64,000 nucleotides of DNA from an uncultured Microbacteriaceae bacterium (GCA_947487835.1 CANKXX010000001.1:496001-560000), one strand, 5' to 3'. Counted from the stretch's first letter, positions 31,346 through 40,936 are shown. The notes: generated by a model not told the origin, from the letters alone. Program-made: numbers and translations.

Positions 31346-34300
31346 CCGAGAACTACGTCGAAGACTTCACCCCGGGATCCGGACTCCGTTCGCCCGCCCG
31401 CTCCTGGCTGCACACCGATGCGCCGGCGCTCTCGCTCAACGGGAGCTGGCGATTCCGCCTCTCCCCGACGCCGCGCGGACTCGACGACTCCGCCGCCGCG
31501 GTCGACTTCGACGACGCGGACTGGGACGAGCTGCCCGTCCCGTCGCACTGGGTGCTGCACGGCGACGGCCGCTACGGCCGCCCCATCTACACCAACGTGC
31601 AGTTCCCGATCCCGATCGATCCGCCCCGGGTGCCGCACGAGAACCCGACCGGCGACCACCGCCGCCGCTTCGACCTGCCGGACGGCTGGCAGGACCTCGA
31701 TCGCGTGCTGCTGCGCTTCGACGGCGTCGAGTCCGTCTACCGCGTCTGGCTGAACGGCCAGGAGGTCGGCGTCGGCGCCGGCAGCCGGCTCGTGCAGGAG
31801 TTCGACGTGACGGATCTCGTCCGGTCCGGCGAGAACGTGCTCGTGGTGCGCGTGCACCAGTGGTCCGCGTCCACCTACGTCGAGGACCAGGACCAGTGGT
31901 GGCTGCCCGGTATCTTCCGGGACGTCACCCTGCTCGGTCGCCCCGTCGGCGGCATCGAGGACGTCTGGGCGCGCGCGGAGTTCGACCACGAGACCGGCGC
32001 GGGACTGCTCGCCGTCGAGCTGGCAGCGGACGGGGCTGCCTACCCGATCACCGTCGCGGTGCCCGAGCTCGGCATCTCGTCCGTGTGGGACAGGCCCGAG
32101 GACATCGCGCCGATCGCCGTGGAGTCCGTCGAGCCCTGGAGCGCCGAGGTGCCCCGGCTGTACGAGGCGACCGTGTCGTCCGCCGCCGAGACCGTGTCCC
32201 TGCGGCTCGGCTTCCGTACCGTGCGCATCGTCGGCGACATCTTCACCGTCAACGGCAGGCGCGTCGTGTTCCATGGCGTGAACCGGCACGAGACGCACCC
32301 GGAGCGCGGCCGCGTGTTCGACGAGGACCACGCCCGCGCCGACATGGCCGCCATGAAGCGCGCGAACGTCAACGCGATCCGCACGAGCCACTACCCGCCG
32401 CACCCCCGCGTGCTCGACCTCGCCGACGAGCTCGGCTTCTGGCTGATCGACGAGTGCGACCTCGAGACCCACGGCTTCGAGCACCTTGGCTGGGCCGGGA
32501 ACCCGAGCGACGACCCCCGCTGGGAGGCCGCGCTGCTCGACCGCATCGAGCGCACGGTCGAGCGGGACAAGAACCACCCGGCCATCGTCATCTGGTCACT
32601 CGGCAACGAGGCCGGCACGGGCCGCAACCTCGCCGCCATGTCCACCTGGGTGCGGCACCGCGACCCGGGCCGCCCCGTGCACTACGAGGGCGACCACGCC
32701 GGCGCGTACACCGACGTCTACAGCCGCATGTACTCGAACCTGCAGGAGACCGAGTCGATCGGCTCGGACACCGTCCCGGGCGCCCTGCTCGGCGCGACGC
32801 CGGCCGAGGGCGCTCGCCTGCGTGCCATGCCGTTCCTCCTCTGCGAGTACGCCCACGCCATGGGCAACGGCCCCGGCGGGTTCAGCGAGTACGAGGCGCT
32901 CGTCGACCGCTACCCGCGCCTCCACGGCGGCTTCGTGTGGGAGTGGCGGGACCACGGCATCCTCACGATGACCGAGGACGGCACGCCCTTCTACGGCTAC
33001 GGCGGCGACTTCGGCGAGGTCGTGCACGACGGCAACTTCGTGATGGACGGCCTCGTGCTGCCCGACGAGTCGCCCACCCCAGGACTTGCGGAGTTCGCCG
33101 CCGTCGTGCAGCCGATCCGTTTCGGCGAGCTCCTCGGCTCGAACGACGAGGCCGACGGGCACCTGCTGCAGATCCAGAACAGCTACCACTCGCTCGACAC
33201 CTCGCACCTCGAGTTCAGCTGGGTGCTCGAGCGCAACGGCATCCCCATCGACGGCGACGGCGTCGACATGCCGATCATCCCGCCGGGCGAGACCGTGGAG
33301 GCCACCCTCGCTGAGGCGCTCGAGCAGATCGCTCCCCCGCTCCCCGAGGAGTCGCCGCTCACGGATCGCGAGCCCGGCGAGCTGTGGATCACGGTGCGGG
33401 CGGCCCTGCTTGAGGACACGGCCTGGGCGCCCGCCGGGCACGTCGTCGCCCAGGCGCAGTACGACGTGACCCCGCAGGCGCAGCAGCCCGCCGCCACCGA
33501 GGCGGAGTACGAATCCGGAACGCTCAGCACGACGGACTTCCTGCGGACGAACGCCGTGCCCATGACCGAGAGGGCGGCGGGCGCGAGCGGCGCGGTTCAC
33601 CTCGGTCCCGCCGAGTTCGACGCCATCACCGGCGCCCTGGTGCGCCTCGGCGGGATGCCGATCGACGGTCCCCGACTCGAGCTGTGGCGCGCTCCCACCG
33701 ACAACGACCGCGGGGCGAGCGGCGGGTCCTACGAGCTCGGCGACCCCGAGCTGACGTTCGGCCGCGGCGAACCCGGACCGTCGTCGGAGGAGCGCTGGCG
33801 CCGCGCCGGGCTCGACCGGCTCGTGCACCGCGTCGACGGCGTCGTGGCGACGGACTCGGGGGTCACGACGACCGTGTTCACCTCCGCGGCGAACAGCGCG
33901 AGCGCGATCGAGGTTGTCTACCGCTGGACCCTCGTCGGCGAGGCCCTGCGCCTCCAGGTGGACCTCGTGCCCACCACGGACTGGTCCGTGACCTGGCCGC
34001 GCACCGGCGTTCGTTTCGCGCTGCCCGCCGAGCTCACCCATGCCGACTGGTTCGGCACCGGTCCGCTCGAGTCGTACCCGGACAGCGCGCGTGCCGCCCG
34101 GGTGGGCCGGTTCGGCGCCGCCATCGACGACCTCGGCGTGAACTACTCCATGCCGCAGGAGAACGGCCACCGCAGCGCGCTGCGCGAGCTGGTGCTCGAG
34201 GACCGGCACGGTCCCCGACTCTGCGTGACCACGGAGGCGGACGCCCAGGGCCACCGTCCCGGGTTCACGGTCACACGGCACACGGCGCACGACCTCGACG

Positions 34301-34464
34301 TGGCGCGGCACCCGCACGAGCTGCCGCCGAGCGAGCACGTGTACCTGTACCTCGACGAGCGCCAGCACGGGCTCGGGTCGCGCGCCTGCGGCATCGACGT
34401 GCTGCCGAAGTACGCGAACTGGCCGTCGGCGAGAAGCTTCGTGGTGACGCTGAAAGCACTGTAG
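31342..34464 (+). CDS. lacZ: Beta-galactosidase, GH2 family
   Basis: Hydrolyses lactose and related beta-galactosides. The 1040-residue protein matches E. coli LacZ length and domain order: jelly-roll sugar-binding domain, two Ig-like domains around a TIM barrel, and the C-terminal beta-sandwich (small chain). The acid/base E423 is in WSLGNEAGTG and the nucleophile E534 in FVWEWRDHG. No signal peptide. The GTG start was chosen for its overlap with the leader ORF stop and fit to LacZ N-termini. A duplicate of its last codons lies just downstream. Confidence 0.95.
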   Translation: MTENYVEDFTPGSGLRSPARSWLHTDAPALSLNGSWRFRLSPTPRGLDDSAAAVDFDDADWDELPVPSHWVLHGDGRYGRPIYTNVQFPIPIDPPRVPHENPTGDHRRRFDLPDGWQDLDRVLLRFDGVESVYRVWLNGQEVGVGAGSRLVQEFDVTDLVRSGENVLVVRVHQWSASTYVEDQDQWWLPGIFRDVTLLGRPVGGIEDVWARAEFDHETGAGLLAVELAADGAAYPITVAVPELGISSVWDRPEDIAPIAVESVEPWSAEVPRLYEATVSSAAETVSLRLGFRTVRIVGDIFTVNGRRVVFHGVNRHETHPERGRVFDEDHARADMAAMKRANVNAIRTSHYPPHPRVLDLADELGFWLIDECDLETHGFEHLGWAGNPSDDPRWEAALLDRIERTVERDKNHPAIVIWSLGNEAGTGRNLAAMSTWVRHRDPGRPVHYEGDHAGAYTDVYSRMYSNLQETESIGSDTVPGALLGATPAEGARLRAMPFLLCEYAHAMGNGPGGFSEYEALVDRYPRLHGGFVWEWRDHGILTMTEDGTPFYGYGGDFGEVVHDGNFVMDGLVLPDESPTPGLAEFAAVVQPIRFGELLGSNDEADGHLLQIQNSYHSLDTSHLEFSWVLERNGIPIDGDGVDMPIIPPGETVEATLAEALEQIAPPLPEESPLTDREPGELWITVRAALLEDTAWAPAGHVVAQAQYDVTPQAQQPAATEAEYESGTLSTTDFLRTNAVPMTERAAGASGAVHLGPAEFDAITGALVRLGGMPIDGPRLELWRAPTDNDRGASGGSYELGDPELTFGRGEPGPSSEERWRRAGLDRLVHRVDGVVATDSGVTTTVFTSAANSASAIEVVYRWTLVGEALRLQVDLVPTTDWSVTWPRTGVRFALPAELTHADWFGTGPLESYPDSARAARVGRFGAAIDDLGVNYSMPQENGHRSALRELVLEDRHGPRLCVTTEADAQGHRPGFTVTRHTAHDLDVARHPHELPPSEHVYLYLDERQHGLGSRACGIDVLPKYANWPSARSFVVTLKAL

Positions 34465-34471
34465 GACTCGC

Positions 34472-34493
34472 GGTGGGGATCACCCGCCCCACC
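34472..34493 (+). terminator. Hairpin downstream of lacZ
   Basis: GGTGGGG (34472-34478) pairs with CCCCACC (34487-34493) just after the lacZ stop. No T-run follows, so its strength is uncertain. Confidence 0.45.
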
Positions 34494-34514
34494 CCAACTG
34501 GGCAGGTTCGTCAT

Positions 34515-34550
34515 TCGGCGAGAAGCTTCGTCATCACGCTCGAAGCACTC
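34515..34550 (+). repeat. Partial duplicate of the lacZ 3' end
   Basis: Thirty of 36 bases match lacZ 34426-34461 in the same reading frame: SARSFVITLEAL here against SARSFVVTLKAL in LacZ. It continues four codons to a stop at 34560-34562. It looks like the tail of a second, diverged lacZ-type gene left by recombination. Confidence 0.75.
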
Positions 34551-34620
34551 ACGGGGAACTAGAGGTCGCCGGTCGCGCCCGCCGTACCGGGTGGGCTCGA
34601 CCGGCGTATACCCTGGTCCG

Positions 34621-35889
34621 ATGAGTGGACACACGGTCGTGACCGGCGAGCGCAACTGGGCAGGCAACTACAGGTATCGGGCGGCGGAGATCCACCGCCC
34701 CTCCAGCATCGACGAGCTGCGCGAGATCGTCTCCACCGCGCCCCGCGTGCGCGTGCTCGGTTCGCGCCACTCGTTCAGCGACGTCGCGGACTCCGAGCAG
34801 CTCGTGCACATCGGCAGGCTCCCTCGGCGATTCGAGGTCGACCGCGAGGCGAGCACCGTCACCTTCTCGGCGGGCATGACCTACGGCGAGCTCGCTCCGC
34901 TGCTCGAGGCCGAGGGCCTGGCGCTGCACAACCTCGCGTCCCTCCCGCACATCTCGGTCGCGGGCGCCGTCGCCACCGGAACGCACGGATCCGGCGACCG
35001 CAACGGCAACCTCGCCACGGCCGTCGCCGGCCTGGAGATGATCACCTCCACCGGGGACCTCCTGACCGCCGTGCGCTCGGACCCCGACTTCGCCGGCATG
35101 GTCGTGAACGTGGGCGCCCTCGGCGCCGTCACGGCCCTCACCCTCGACGTCCAGCCCGCCTACAGCGTGCGTCAGCGGGTGTTCGAGCACCTGCCGTGGG
35201 ACGCCGTCTACGGCGACCTCGACGCCATCACCGGCGCGGCCTACAGCACGAGCCTCTTCACGCGGTTCAGCGACACCGTCGAGATGGTGTGGCTCAAGTC
35301 CCGCGTCACCGACGAGGCCGAGGAGGTGCGCTCGGAGTTCTTCGGCGCCACCCCCGCCCCGGCGGACCGCCACCCGATCCCGGAGCTCTCGGCGGAGCGC
35401 TGCACGCCCCAGCTCGGCGTCCCCGGCCCCTGGTGGGAACGGCTGCCGCACTTCGTGATGGGGTTCACCCCGAGCAACGGCGACGAGATCCAGTCGGAGT
35501 TCCTCGTGCCGCGGGAGCACGCCGTCGACGCCATCCGCGCCGTTCACGCGCTGCGCGACCAGATCGTGCCGCTCCTGCAGATCTGCGAGATCCGCACCAT
35601 GGCGGCGGACGAGCTGTGGCTGAGCCCGCAGTACGGCACCGCCACCATCGGCCTGCACTTCACCTGGCGTCAGGAGCAGGATGCTGTCGAGCGCATCGCC
35701 GCGGTGATCGAGGACGCCCTCCGGCCGTTCCGAGCCCGCCCGCACTGGGGCAAGGTCTTCACCGCGGGAGCCGCGGACATCGCGCCGTTGTACCCAAAGC
35801 TGCCCCAGTTCCGGAACCTCGTGGAGAGCCTCGACCCGCGCGGGGCCTTCCGCAACCCGTGGCTGGAGCGCACGATCCTGGGCGCCTGA
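34621..35889 (+). CDS. aldO: FAD-dependent alditol oxidase-like
   Basis: A 422-residue member of the VAO flavoprotein family, close in length and plan to Streptomyces AldO (about 418 residues), which oxidises xylitol, sorbitol and similar polyols with oxygen. H50 in GSRHSFSDVA is in the position of the histidine that binds FAD covalently in AldO. The FAD domain continues with SVAGAVATGTHGSG and GALGAVTALTLDV. ATG 34621 is six bases after TACCCT; the in-frame ATG at 34591 is less likely. D-arabinono-lactone oxidase is the alternative. Confidence 0.83.
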   Translation: MSGHTVVTGERNWAGNYRYRAAEIHRPSSIDELREIVSTAPRVRVLGSRHSFSDVADSEQLVHIGRLPRRFEVDREASTVTFSAGMTYGELAPLLEAEGLALHNLASLPHISVAGAVATGTHGSGDRNGNLATAVAGLEMITSTGDLLTAVRSDPDFAGMVVNVGALGAVTALTLDVQPAYSVRQRVFEHLPWDAVYGDLDAITGAAYSTSLFTRFSDTVEMVWLKSRVTDEAEEVRSEFFGATPAPADRHPIPELSAERCTPQLGVPGPWWERLPHFVMGFTPSNGDEIQSEFLVPREHAVDAIRAVHALRDQIVPLLQICEIRTMAADELWLSPQYGTATIGLHFTWRQEQDAVERIAAVIEDALRPFRARPHWGKVFTAGAADIAPLYPKLPQFRNLVESLDPRGAFRNPWLERTILGA

Positions 35890-35901
35890 CGGACCCCGTT
35901 C

Positions 35902-35947
35902 CGGCGGCCCGGCTTCCCGCATCCGTGCGGGTCGAGCCGGGCCGCCG
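35902..35947 (+). terminator. Long hairpin after the alditol oxidase gene
   Basis: CGGCGGCCCGGCT pairs with AGCCGGGCCGCCG (13 bp) and an inner CCCGCA/TGCGGG stem adds 6 bp. It separates this gene from the maltokinase promoter. Confidence 0.7.
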
Positions 35948-35974
35948 CGTCGCGATTCGCGTAGGGTCGGGACC

Positions 35975-37381
35975 ATGAGTGCAGTTCCCGATTTCCTGCC
36001 CGGTTGGATCGCCACGCAACGCTGGTACGGAGGCAAGGGAAGAACCCCGACGCTCGAACGCCGAGGGCACTGGTCCTTCCGGGACGAGGGCTGGTTCGCC
36101 CGCATCGAGACGCACCTGCTGCTCGACAGCTCGGGTGACGAGCCCGCCCTGTACCAGGTCCCGCTCACGTTCCGCGATGCGCCGCTCGAGGGTCACGAGG
36201 CCGACCTCATCGGCGAGGTGACCGAGGACGACGGCACGCACCTGTACGTCTACGACGGCCCGAAGGACCCCGCCTACGCGTGGGCGCTGCTGCGCCTCAT
36301 CCTCGACCAGTCCGAGGCGCAGGTGAGCGAGGAGTCCGAGGGGTCCTCCGCCCGCGGCCACCGCCAGCCCGGCGTCGACGTCGTCACCGTCGTCGGCTCC
36401 CGCGTGCTCAGCGGCGAGCAGTCGAACACGTCGATCATCTACGACATGGTCGGCGCCGACGGCACCGCCGTGAACCCCATGATCTGCAAGGTGTTCCGCG
36501 CGATCCACCACGGCGAGAACCCGGACGTCGTGCTGCAGTCCGCACTCGCGGGCGCCGGATCCCCGAACGTCCCCCTCTCCGTCGGCTACGTCGAGGGCAG
36601 CTGGACCGATCCCGGCCGGTCGGAGAGCATGGCCACCGGCCACCTCGCCTTCGCGCAGGAGTTCCTGCCGGGCGTGCAGGACGCCTGGCGCGTGGCGCTG
36701 CAGGCGGCGGAGTCCGGCCAGGACTTCGCGGACCAGGCGCGCACGCTCGGCGCGGCGACGGCGTCCGTGCACGAGACGCTCGCCTCCGCCCTGCCGACCG
36801 TCGAGGCGACCTCCGAGGTCGTCGCCGGCATCATGTCGAGCCTACGGTCCCGGCTCGCCACCGCGCTGCGGGAGGTGCCGCAGCTCGAGGAGCACCGGCC
36901 CGCCATCGAGCGCGTGTACGCGGCCGCCGAGGCCGTCGAGTGGCCCCGGCTGCAGCGCATCCACGGCGACTACCACCTGGGTCAGGTACTCGCGGTGCCG
37001 AATCGTGGCTGGGTACTCCTCGACTTCGAGGGCGAGCCCCTGCGACCGATGACCGAGCGGTCGGAGCCGGACATCGCCCTGCGCGACGTCGCGGGGATGC
37101 TGCGCTCCTTCGACTACGTCGCCGGGTCCCTCACCCTGAGCGGCGCCAGCGACGCCGAGGCGGCCACCGAGTGGGCGCACTCCGCCCGCCGGGCGTTCCT
37201 CGACGGCTACATCGAGGAGTCGGGCCGCGACGTGCGCGCCAACCGCGCGCTGCTCGACGCCCTCGAGATCGACAAGGCCGTCTACGAGGCCATCTACGAG
37301 ATCCGGAACCGGCCGGACTGGCTGGAGATCCCCGCCCGGGCCGTCCGCCGCCTGGCGATGCGCTCCATCCCCCAGACCTGA
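35975..37381 (+). CDS. Maltokinase-like protein (Pep2/Mak1 type)
   Basis: Maltokinase phosphorylates maltose to maltose-1-phosphate, the substrate of GlgE in glucan synthesis. The 468-residue protein has the N-terminal cap domain (WIATQRWYGGKGR) and a C-terminal aminoglycoside-phosphotransferase-like kinase fold with catalytic loop IHGDYHLGQVL and the metal-binding VLLDFEGEP. TreS or GlgE genes are not adjacent. TAGGGT at 35962-35967 lies seven bases before ATG 35975, giving a leaderless or nearly leaderless message. Confidence 0.85.
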   Translation: MSAVPDFLPGWIATQRWYGGKGRTPTLERRGHWSFRDEGWFARIETHLLLDSSGDEPALYQVPLTFRDAPLEGHEADLIGEVTEDDGTHLYVYDGPKDPAYAWALLRLILDQSEAQVSEESEGSSARGHRQPGVDVVTVVGSRVLSGEQSNTSIIYDMVGADGTAVNPMICKVFRAIHHGENPDVVLQSALAGAGSPNVPLSVGYVEGSWTDPGRSESMATGHLAFAQEFLPGVQDAWRVALQAAESGQDFADQARTLGAATASVHETLASALPTVEATSEVVAGIMSSLRSRLATALREVPQLEEHRPAIERVYAAAEAVEWPRLQRIHGDYHLGQVLAVPNRGWVLLDFEGEPLRPMTERSEPDIALRDVAGMLRSFDYVAGSLTLSGASDAEAATEWAHSARRAFLDGYIEESGRDVRANRALLDALEIDKAVYEAIYEIRNRPDWLEIPARAVRRLAMRSIPQT

Positions 37382-37476
37382 TGACGCAGCGCTAAGGCGC
37401 CGGGCGTCGGCGCGCGGTGGCGGCGGAATTCTCGCTCGCCGGGAATCCGCGTGCGGCATCGGCTGTTGAGGAGAGC

Positions 37477-37728
37477 ATGGACTACGTACCCTCCGCCGGA
37501 TCGATCACCATGTTCTCCACCTCCTGGTGCGGCTACTGCCGTCGACTGAAGACGCAGCTGGACCGCGCCGGCGTCGCCTACACCGAGGTGAACATCGAGG
37601 AGGTGCCCGGCACCGCCGAGCTCGTCGAGAAGGTCAACGGCGGGAACCAGACCGTGCCGACCGTCATCTTCCCGGACGGCAGCACCGCGACGAACCCGTC
37701 CCTGGCCGAGGTCACCGCCCGCCTCTAG
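37477..37728 (+). CDS. mrx1: Mycoredoxin (glutaredoxin-like, CGYC)
   Basis: An 83-residue thioredoxin-fold protein with active-site C18-G-Y-C21 after FSTSWC, a cis-proline region TVPTVIF and no extra domain. Length and motif match actinobacterial mycoredoxin-1, which reduces mycothiol mixed disulfides on proteins. ATG 37477 has GAGGAG about four bases upstream; an earlier in-frame ATG at 37417 would add 20 non-homologous residues. Confidence 0.85.
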   Translation: MDYVPSAGSITMFSTSWCGYCRRLKTQLDRAGVAYTEVNIEEVPGTAELVEKVNGGNQTVPTVIFPDGSTATNPSLAEVTARL

Positions 37729-37772
37729 GCGGGCGTCTGCCCTGCGGCTCCGCCACTCGGCTCCGGACCGCA

Positions 37773-37840
37773 CGGTCCCTGAGCCCCTCGAAGGGACGCT
37801 CCCCCCGCGGGGGACGTCCCTTCAACAGGCTTGAGGGCCG
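37773..37840. repeat. Inverted pair of the dispersed palindromic repeat
   Basis: A direct copy at 37773-37798 (CGGTCCCTGAGCCCCTCGAA plus GGGACG) and an inverted copy at 37815-37840 flank a CCCCCCGCGGGGG core. The whole can fold into one large hairpin between convergent genes and may act as a terminator. Confidence 0.85.
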
Positions 37841-37846
37841 GAGTTC

Positions 37847-38770
37847 TCACCACTGGGCCGAGGACCGCGCCGCCTCGAACGTCGCCTCGAGGAAGTCCTG
37901 TACGAGGGCGTCCGGATCCTCGGCGAGGCGCACCGCCTCGTACGGCAGCAGGTACTCGCCGAGCTGCTCGTCGTAGCGTACCGCCGCAGGCACGGCCGCG
38001 TCACGATAGCCGGGCCGCTCCGGGTACATGTACGCGTAGAAGGCCCCCTCGGCGCCCCCGCCCGGCCAGAAGCCCGCGCTGCTGAGCTCCGCAGAGTAGC
38101 TCTCGACCATGACGGAGTCTGGGCAGTTCGGCACGCCGCCCGGGTGCTCCGGCGCCGGTCGGCCCGAGAAGCGCGTCACCGCCAGGTCCATCGCGCCCCA
38201 GAAGAAGTGCACGGGGCTCGACTTCCCGGCGAAGCCGCCGCGGAACACCTGCAGCGCGTGGTTCGCGTCGACGAGCTGGCGCCAGAAGGCCGTCGCCTGC
38301 TCGGGCACGTACGTGGTGTGCACCCGGTCCTCGGCGAACGGGATGGCCGGGTCGACCTCGTTCGGCGCCGCGTGAATGTCCGCATCGATGCCCAGCGACG
38401 CGCACATCCCGCGGACGCGCGCGTAGAAGTGCGCCACGGTCATCGCCTCGAGCGGCAGGGACTCCGAGCGGCCGTCGTCCCGGCGCACCACGAGCTCGTG
38501 GGCGACGAAGTCGAACTCGATGTCGAAGGCGCCGCGGCGGTCGGACACGTGCCCCGTGCTGAGTCCCCGGGGCGTGACGACGAGCGTGACGTGCCAGTAG
38601 TGATTCAGGGGCGCCGCGTTGATCATGCGGATCTTGCCGACGATCTGCAGCCACATGTGCAGCGTCTGGCGGGTCTCCGCCCACTCGTCGACCAGGAGCG
38701 CGGGGCGTGCCCGCCCCGTCGTCGTGACGTGCGTGTCGTCCGTCTGAGCCACCTCGGCGAGCCTGTCCAT
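37847..38770 (-). CDS. DUF5996 family protein
   Basis: A 307-residue soluble protein matching the DUF5996 pattern: N-terminal TRQTLHMWLQIVGKIRM, then NHYWHVTLVVTPRGLST, and a later SPVHFFWGAMDLAVTRFSGR. The family is widespread and uncharacterised; the His and Trp-rich strands are typical. It lies downstream of the SNF2 helicase gene on the same strand. Confidence 0.85.
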   Translation of the reverse strand: MDRLAEVAQTDDTHVTTTGRARPALLVDEWAETRQTLHMWLQIVGKIRMINAAPLNHYWHVTLVVTPRGLSTGHVSDRRGAFDIEFDFVAHELVVRRDDGRSESLPLEAMTVAHFYARVRGMCASLGIDADIHAAPNEVDPAIPFAEDRVHTTYVPEQATAFWRQLVDANHALQVFRGGFAGKSSPVHFFWGAMDLAVTRFSGRPAPEHPGGVPNCPDSVMVESYSAELSSAGFWPGGGAEGAFYAYMYPERPGYRDAAVPAAVRYDEQLGEYLLPYEAVRLAEDPDALVQDFLEATFEAARSSAQW

Positions 38771-38785
38771 GCGTCGAGAGTAGTG

Positions 38786-38809
38786 GAGGCCGGCCCGCGG
38801 GCCGGCCTC
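38786..38809 (-). terminator. Palindromic hairpin after the helicase gene
   Basis: GAGGCCGGCCC pairs with GGGCCGGCCTC (11 bp, 2-base loop) between the SNF2 helicase stop and the start of the DUF5996 gene. No T-run is seen. Confidence 0.5.
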
Positions 38810-38815
38810 CCGCGG

Positions 38816-40936
38816 CTACGCGCCGAGCGACTCCCGCAGCAGGGCGATGAGCGCCTGCAGCTGCACAGAACCGGCCTCCACCTGCTCCACGTCCTCGCCG
38901 TCGAGCGCGCGGGACGCGAGGCCGGCCTTGCTGTCGATGAGCTCGGCGATCTTGGCGTCGATGGTCTGCGACGCGATGATGCGCCACGCCGTCACCGGCT
39001 CCTCCTGGCCGATGCGGTGCACGCGGTCGATCGCCTGCGTCTGCTCGGCGCTGGTCCAGGACAGTTCCGCGAGCACGACGTTCGACGCCGCCTGCAGGTT
39101 CAGCCCGACGCCCGCCGCGGTGAGCGACGCCACCGCGACCGACACCTCGGGGTCGTTGTTGAACGCATCGATCTGCTGCTGACGCAGCGCCGGGGACTGG
39201 TCGCCGCGGATCGAGATGCTCTTGATGCCGCGCTTCGCGAACGTCTCCTCCGCCTGGTCCATCACGTCGATGTGCTTGGCGAAGAACACGACCTTGCCGA
39301 CCGAGCGCACGAGCTGCGCCGCATAGTCCGCGGCGAGCCCGGCCTTCGCCTGGCCGATCCTGCGGACCATGGTGAACACGTTCTCGCCGGTCTTCGCGGC
39401 CTTCGACTCCTCGAGCTCGCCCTGCGCGACCATGCGGAGCATCGAGTCCAGCTCGGCGGAGGGCCCGGCCAGTACGTCGGCGACCGTGGTGCTGCGTGCG
39501 TCCGCGAGGGCACGGAAGCGGCGCACCAGGCGCTGCCCCAGCTCGGCCTCGGCCTGGCGGATGGAGCGGCCGAGGTCCTCGTCCAGCTCGACCGGCAGGT
39601 CGGCGATGCGCTTGGCGGGCAGATCGGCGGCGACGTCGATCTTGCGGCGGCGCACGATTCCCATGTCGATGACGGCGGAGCGTGCCTCGGCGAAGAAGCC
39701 GAAGTCGGCGGGGGTGAGCCCGTTGTCCTCGAGCCGGGCCATGAGCTCGCCGGTGGGCTTGCTCTCGTCGATCCAGCCGAGGAAGCGCCAGATGGCGCGG
39801 AAGTCGTCGACGTCGTTGATGAGCGGCGTTCCGGTGAGCGCCATCATCAGCGGATTGGTCGCCCGCTCGCGGATCTTCTGCGCGAGCGCGAGCACGTGCT
39901 GGGAGCGCTGGGAGTGCAGGTTCTTGATGAAGTGGGCTTCGTCCACGACCATGCCCTTGAAGCCGAGGGTGCCGAGCCAGCCGATGTGTCGGTCGAGCAC
40001 GTCGTAGTTCACGATCACGACGTCGGCGAACGCGTCGAGGGTGTTGCCGTCGCCGTGGATGACGGTCGCGCGGCGACCCGGAGTCCACCGCTGCACCTCG
40101 CGCGCCCAGTTCATCTTCACGACGTTGGGCACGACCACGAGGAGCGGGTAGGCGCCGGCCACGGAGGCGGCGATGATCGACTGTGCGGTCTTGCCGAGGC
40201 CGGGCTCGTCGGCGAGCAGGAACGTGCGGTGACCGAGGCGGACGCTCTCGAGGAAGCGGGCCTGGTGCCGCATCAACTCGAGGCCCTCGGGCGAGAGCCG
40301 GTCGATGCGCGGCGACTCCGGCAGGTCCATGCTGGCGATCTGGCCGCCGGCGCCGTACTCGAAGGACTTGAAGAGCGGCCCGAGGAGCTCCCAGTTCGCC
40401 AGGCGGCGCGGGGTGGGCGCGGGGGCGAGCCGGTCGAGGTCGGGGGCGAGGAACGGGTTCGCGAGCGCGCGGGCCTTGACCGACGGCGGCACGACCTGCT
40501 TCTGCGCCAGCTCCAGGTCGATCTCCGGCTCCTTCACCGGCAGCGCGTCCTCCGTGACGATCTCGATGCCGCCCTCGAAGAGCATCTGCTTGCGCAGGCT
40601 GCGGGCGGCGTCCGACACCACGGCGTCGGGGTCGAGGAGGGTGAGCACGGATGTGTCGCGCGCCGCCGTCTTGGCGAGGATGGAGGCGATGCCGTCGAGT
40701 CGCTTCAGCACCTCGGCGCGCTCGGCGTCGGTCAGGTCCGGGTCCGTCTTCGCGTGCGCGCGCTCCTCGCGCATGAGCAGCGCGATGACCTGGAACTTGG
40801 TGCGGTTGGCGGGCTTGAGCTTGCCGCGCTGCGCTGCGGTCTCCACCTCACGCACGGCGCGCGCGAGAACGGGGATGAGCCCGTCGTTGTCGACGCTGCG
40901 GAAACGGGCGGAACGACGCTGGCCGGTTCGAGCCAT
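38816..40936 (-). CDS. SNF2-family DEAD/DEAH box helicase
   Basis: A 706-residue ATP-dependent DNA translocase. Its helicase core has Walker A DEPGLGKTAQS, motif II DEAH in VVDEAHFIKN, TGTPLIND (motif III) and the C-terminal lobe with SLTAAGVGLNLQAASNV and QAIDRVHRIGQEEPV. The last is the SNF2 motif VI. The N-terminal 200 residues form an uncharacterised domain. It probably remodels DNA or protein-DNA complexes in repair. ATG 40936 has AAGGAG upstream. Confidence 0.9.
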   Translation of the reverse strand: MARTGQRRSARFRSVDNDGLIPVLARAVREVETAAQRGKLKPANRTKFQVIALLMREERAHAKTDPDLTDAERAEVLKRLDGIASILAKTAARDTSVLTLLDPDAVVSDAARSLRKQMLFEGGIEIVTEDALPVKEPEIDLELAQKQVVPPSVKARALANPFLAPDLDRLAPAPTPRRLANWELLGPLFKSFEYGAGGQIASMDLPESPRIDRLSPEGLELMRHQARFLESVRLGHRTFLLADEPGLGKTAQSIIAASVAGAYPLLVVVPNVVKMNWAREVQRWTPGRRATVIHGDGNTLDAFADVVIVNYDVLDRHIGWLGTLGFKGMVVDEAHFIKNLHSQRSQHVLALAQKIRERATNPLMMALTGTPLINDVDDFRAIWRFLGWIDESKPTGELMARLEDNGLTPADFGFFAEARSAVIDMGIVRRRKIDVAADLPAKRIADLPVELDEDLGRSIRQAEAELGQRLVRRFRALADARSTTVADVLAGPSAELDSMLRMVAQGELEESKAAKTGENVFTMVRRIGQAKAGLAADYAAQLVRSVGKVVFFAKHIDVMDQAEETFAKRGIKSISIRGDQSPALRQQQIDAFNNDPEVSVAVASLTAAGVGLNLQAASNVVLAELSWTSAEQTQAIDRVHRIGQEEPVTAWRIIASQTIDAKIAELIDSKAGLASRALDGEDVEQVEAGSVQLQALIALLRESLGA

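Noticed and set aside
34591-34620. Longer start for the alditol oxidase at ATG 34591
   Set aside because: The start at 34621 matches the -10/six-base rule and the family length; the extension overlaps the promoter.
31342-37381. LacZ, alditol oxidase and maltokinase as one sugar operon
   Set aside because: Each has its own -10 box and hairpins lie between them, so independent transcription is more likely.
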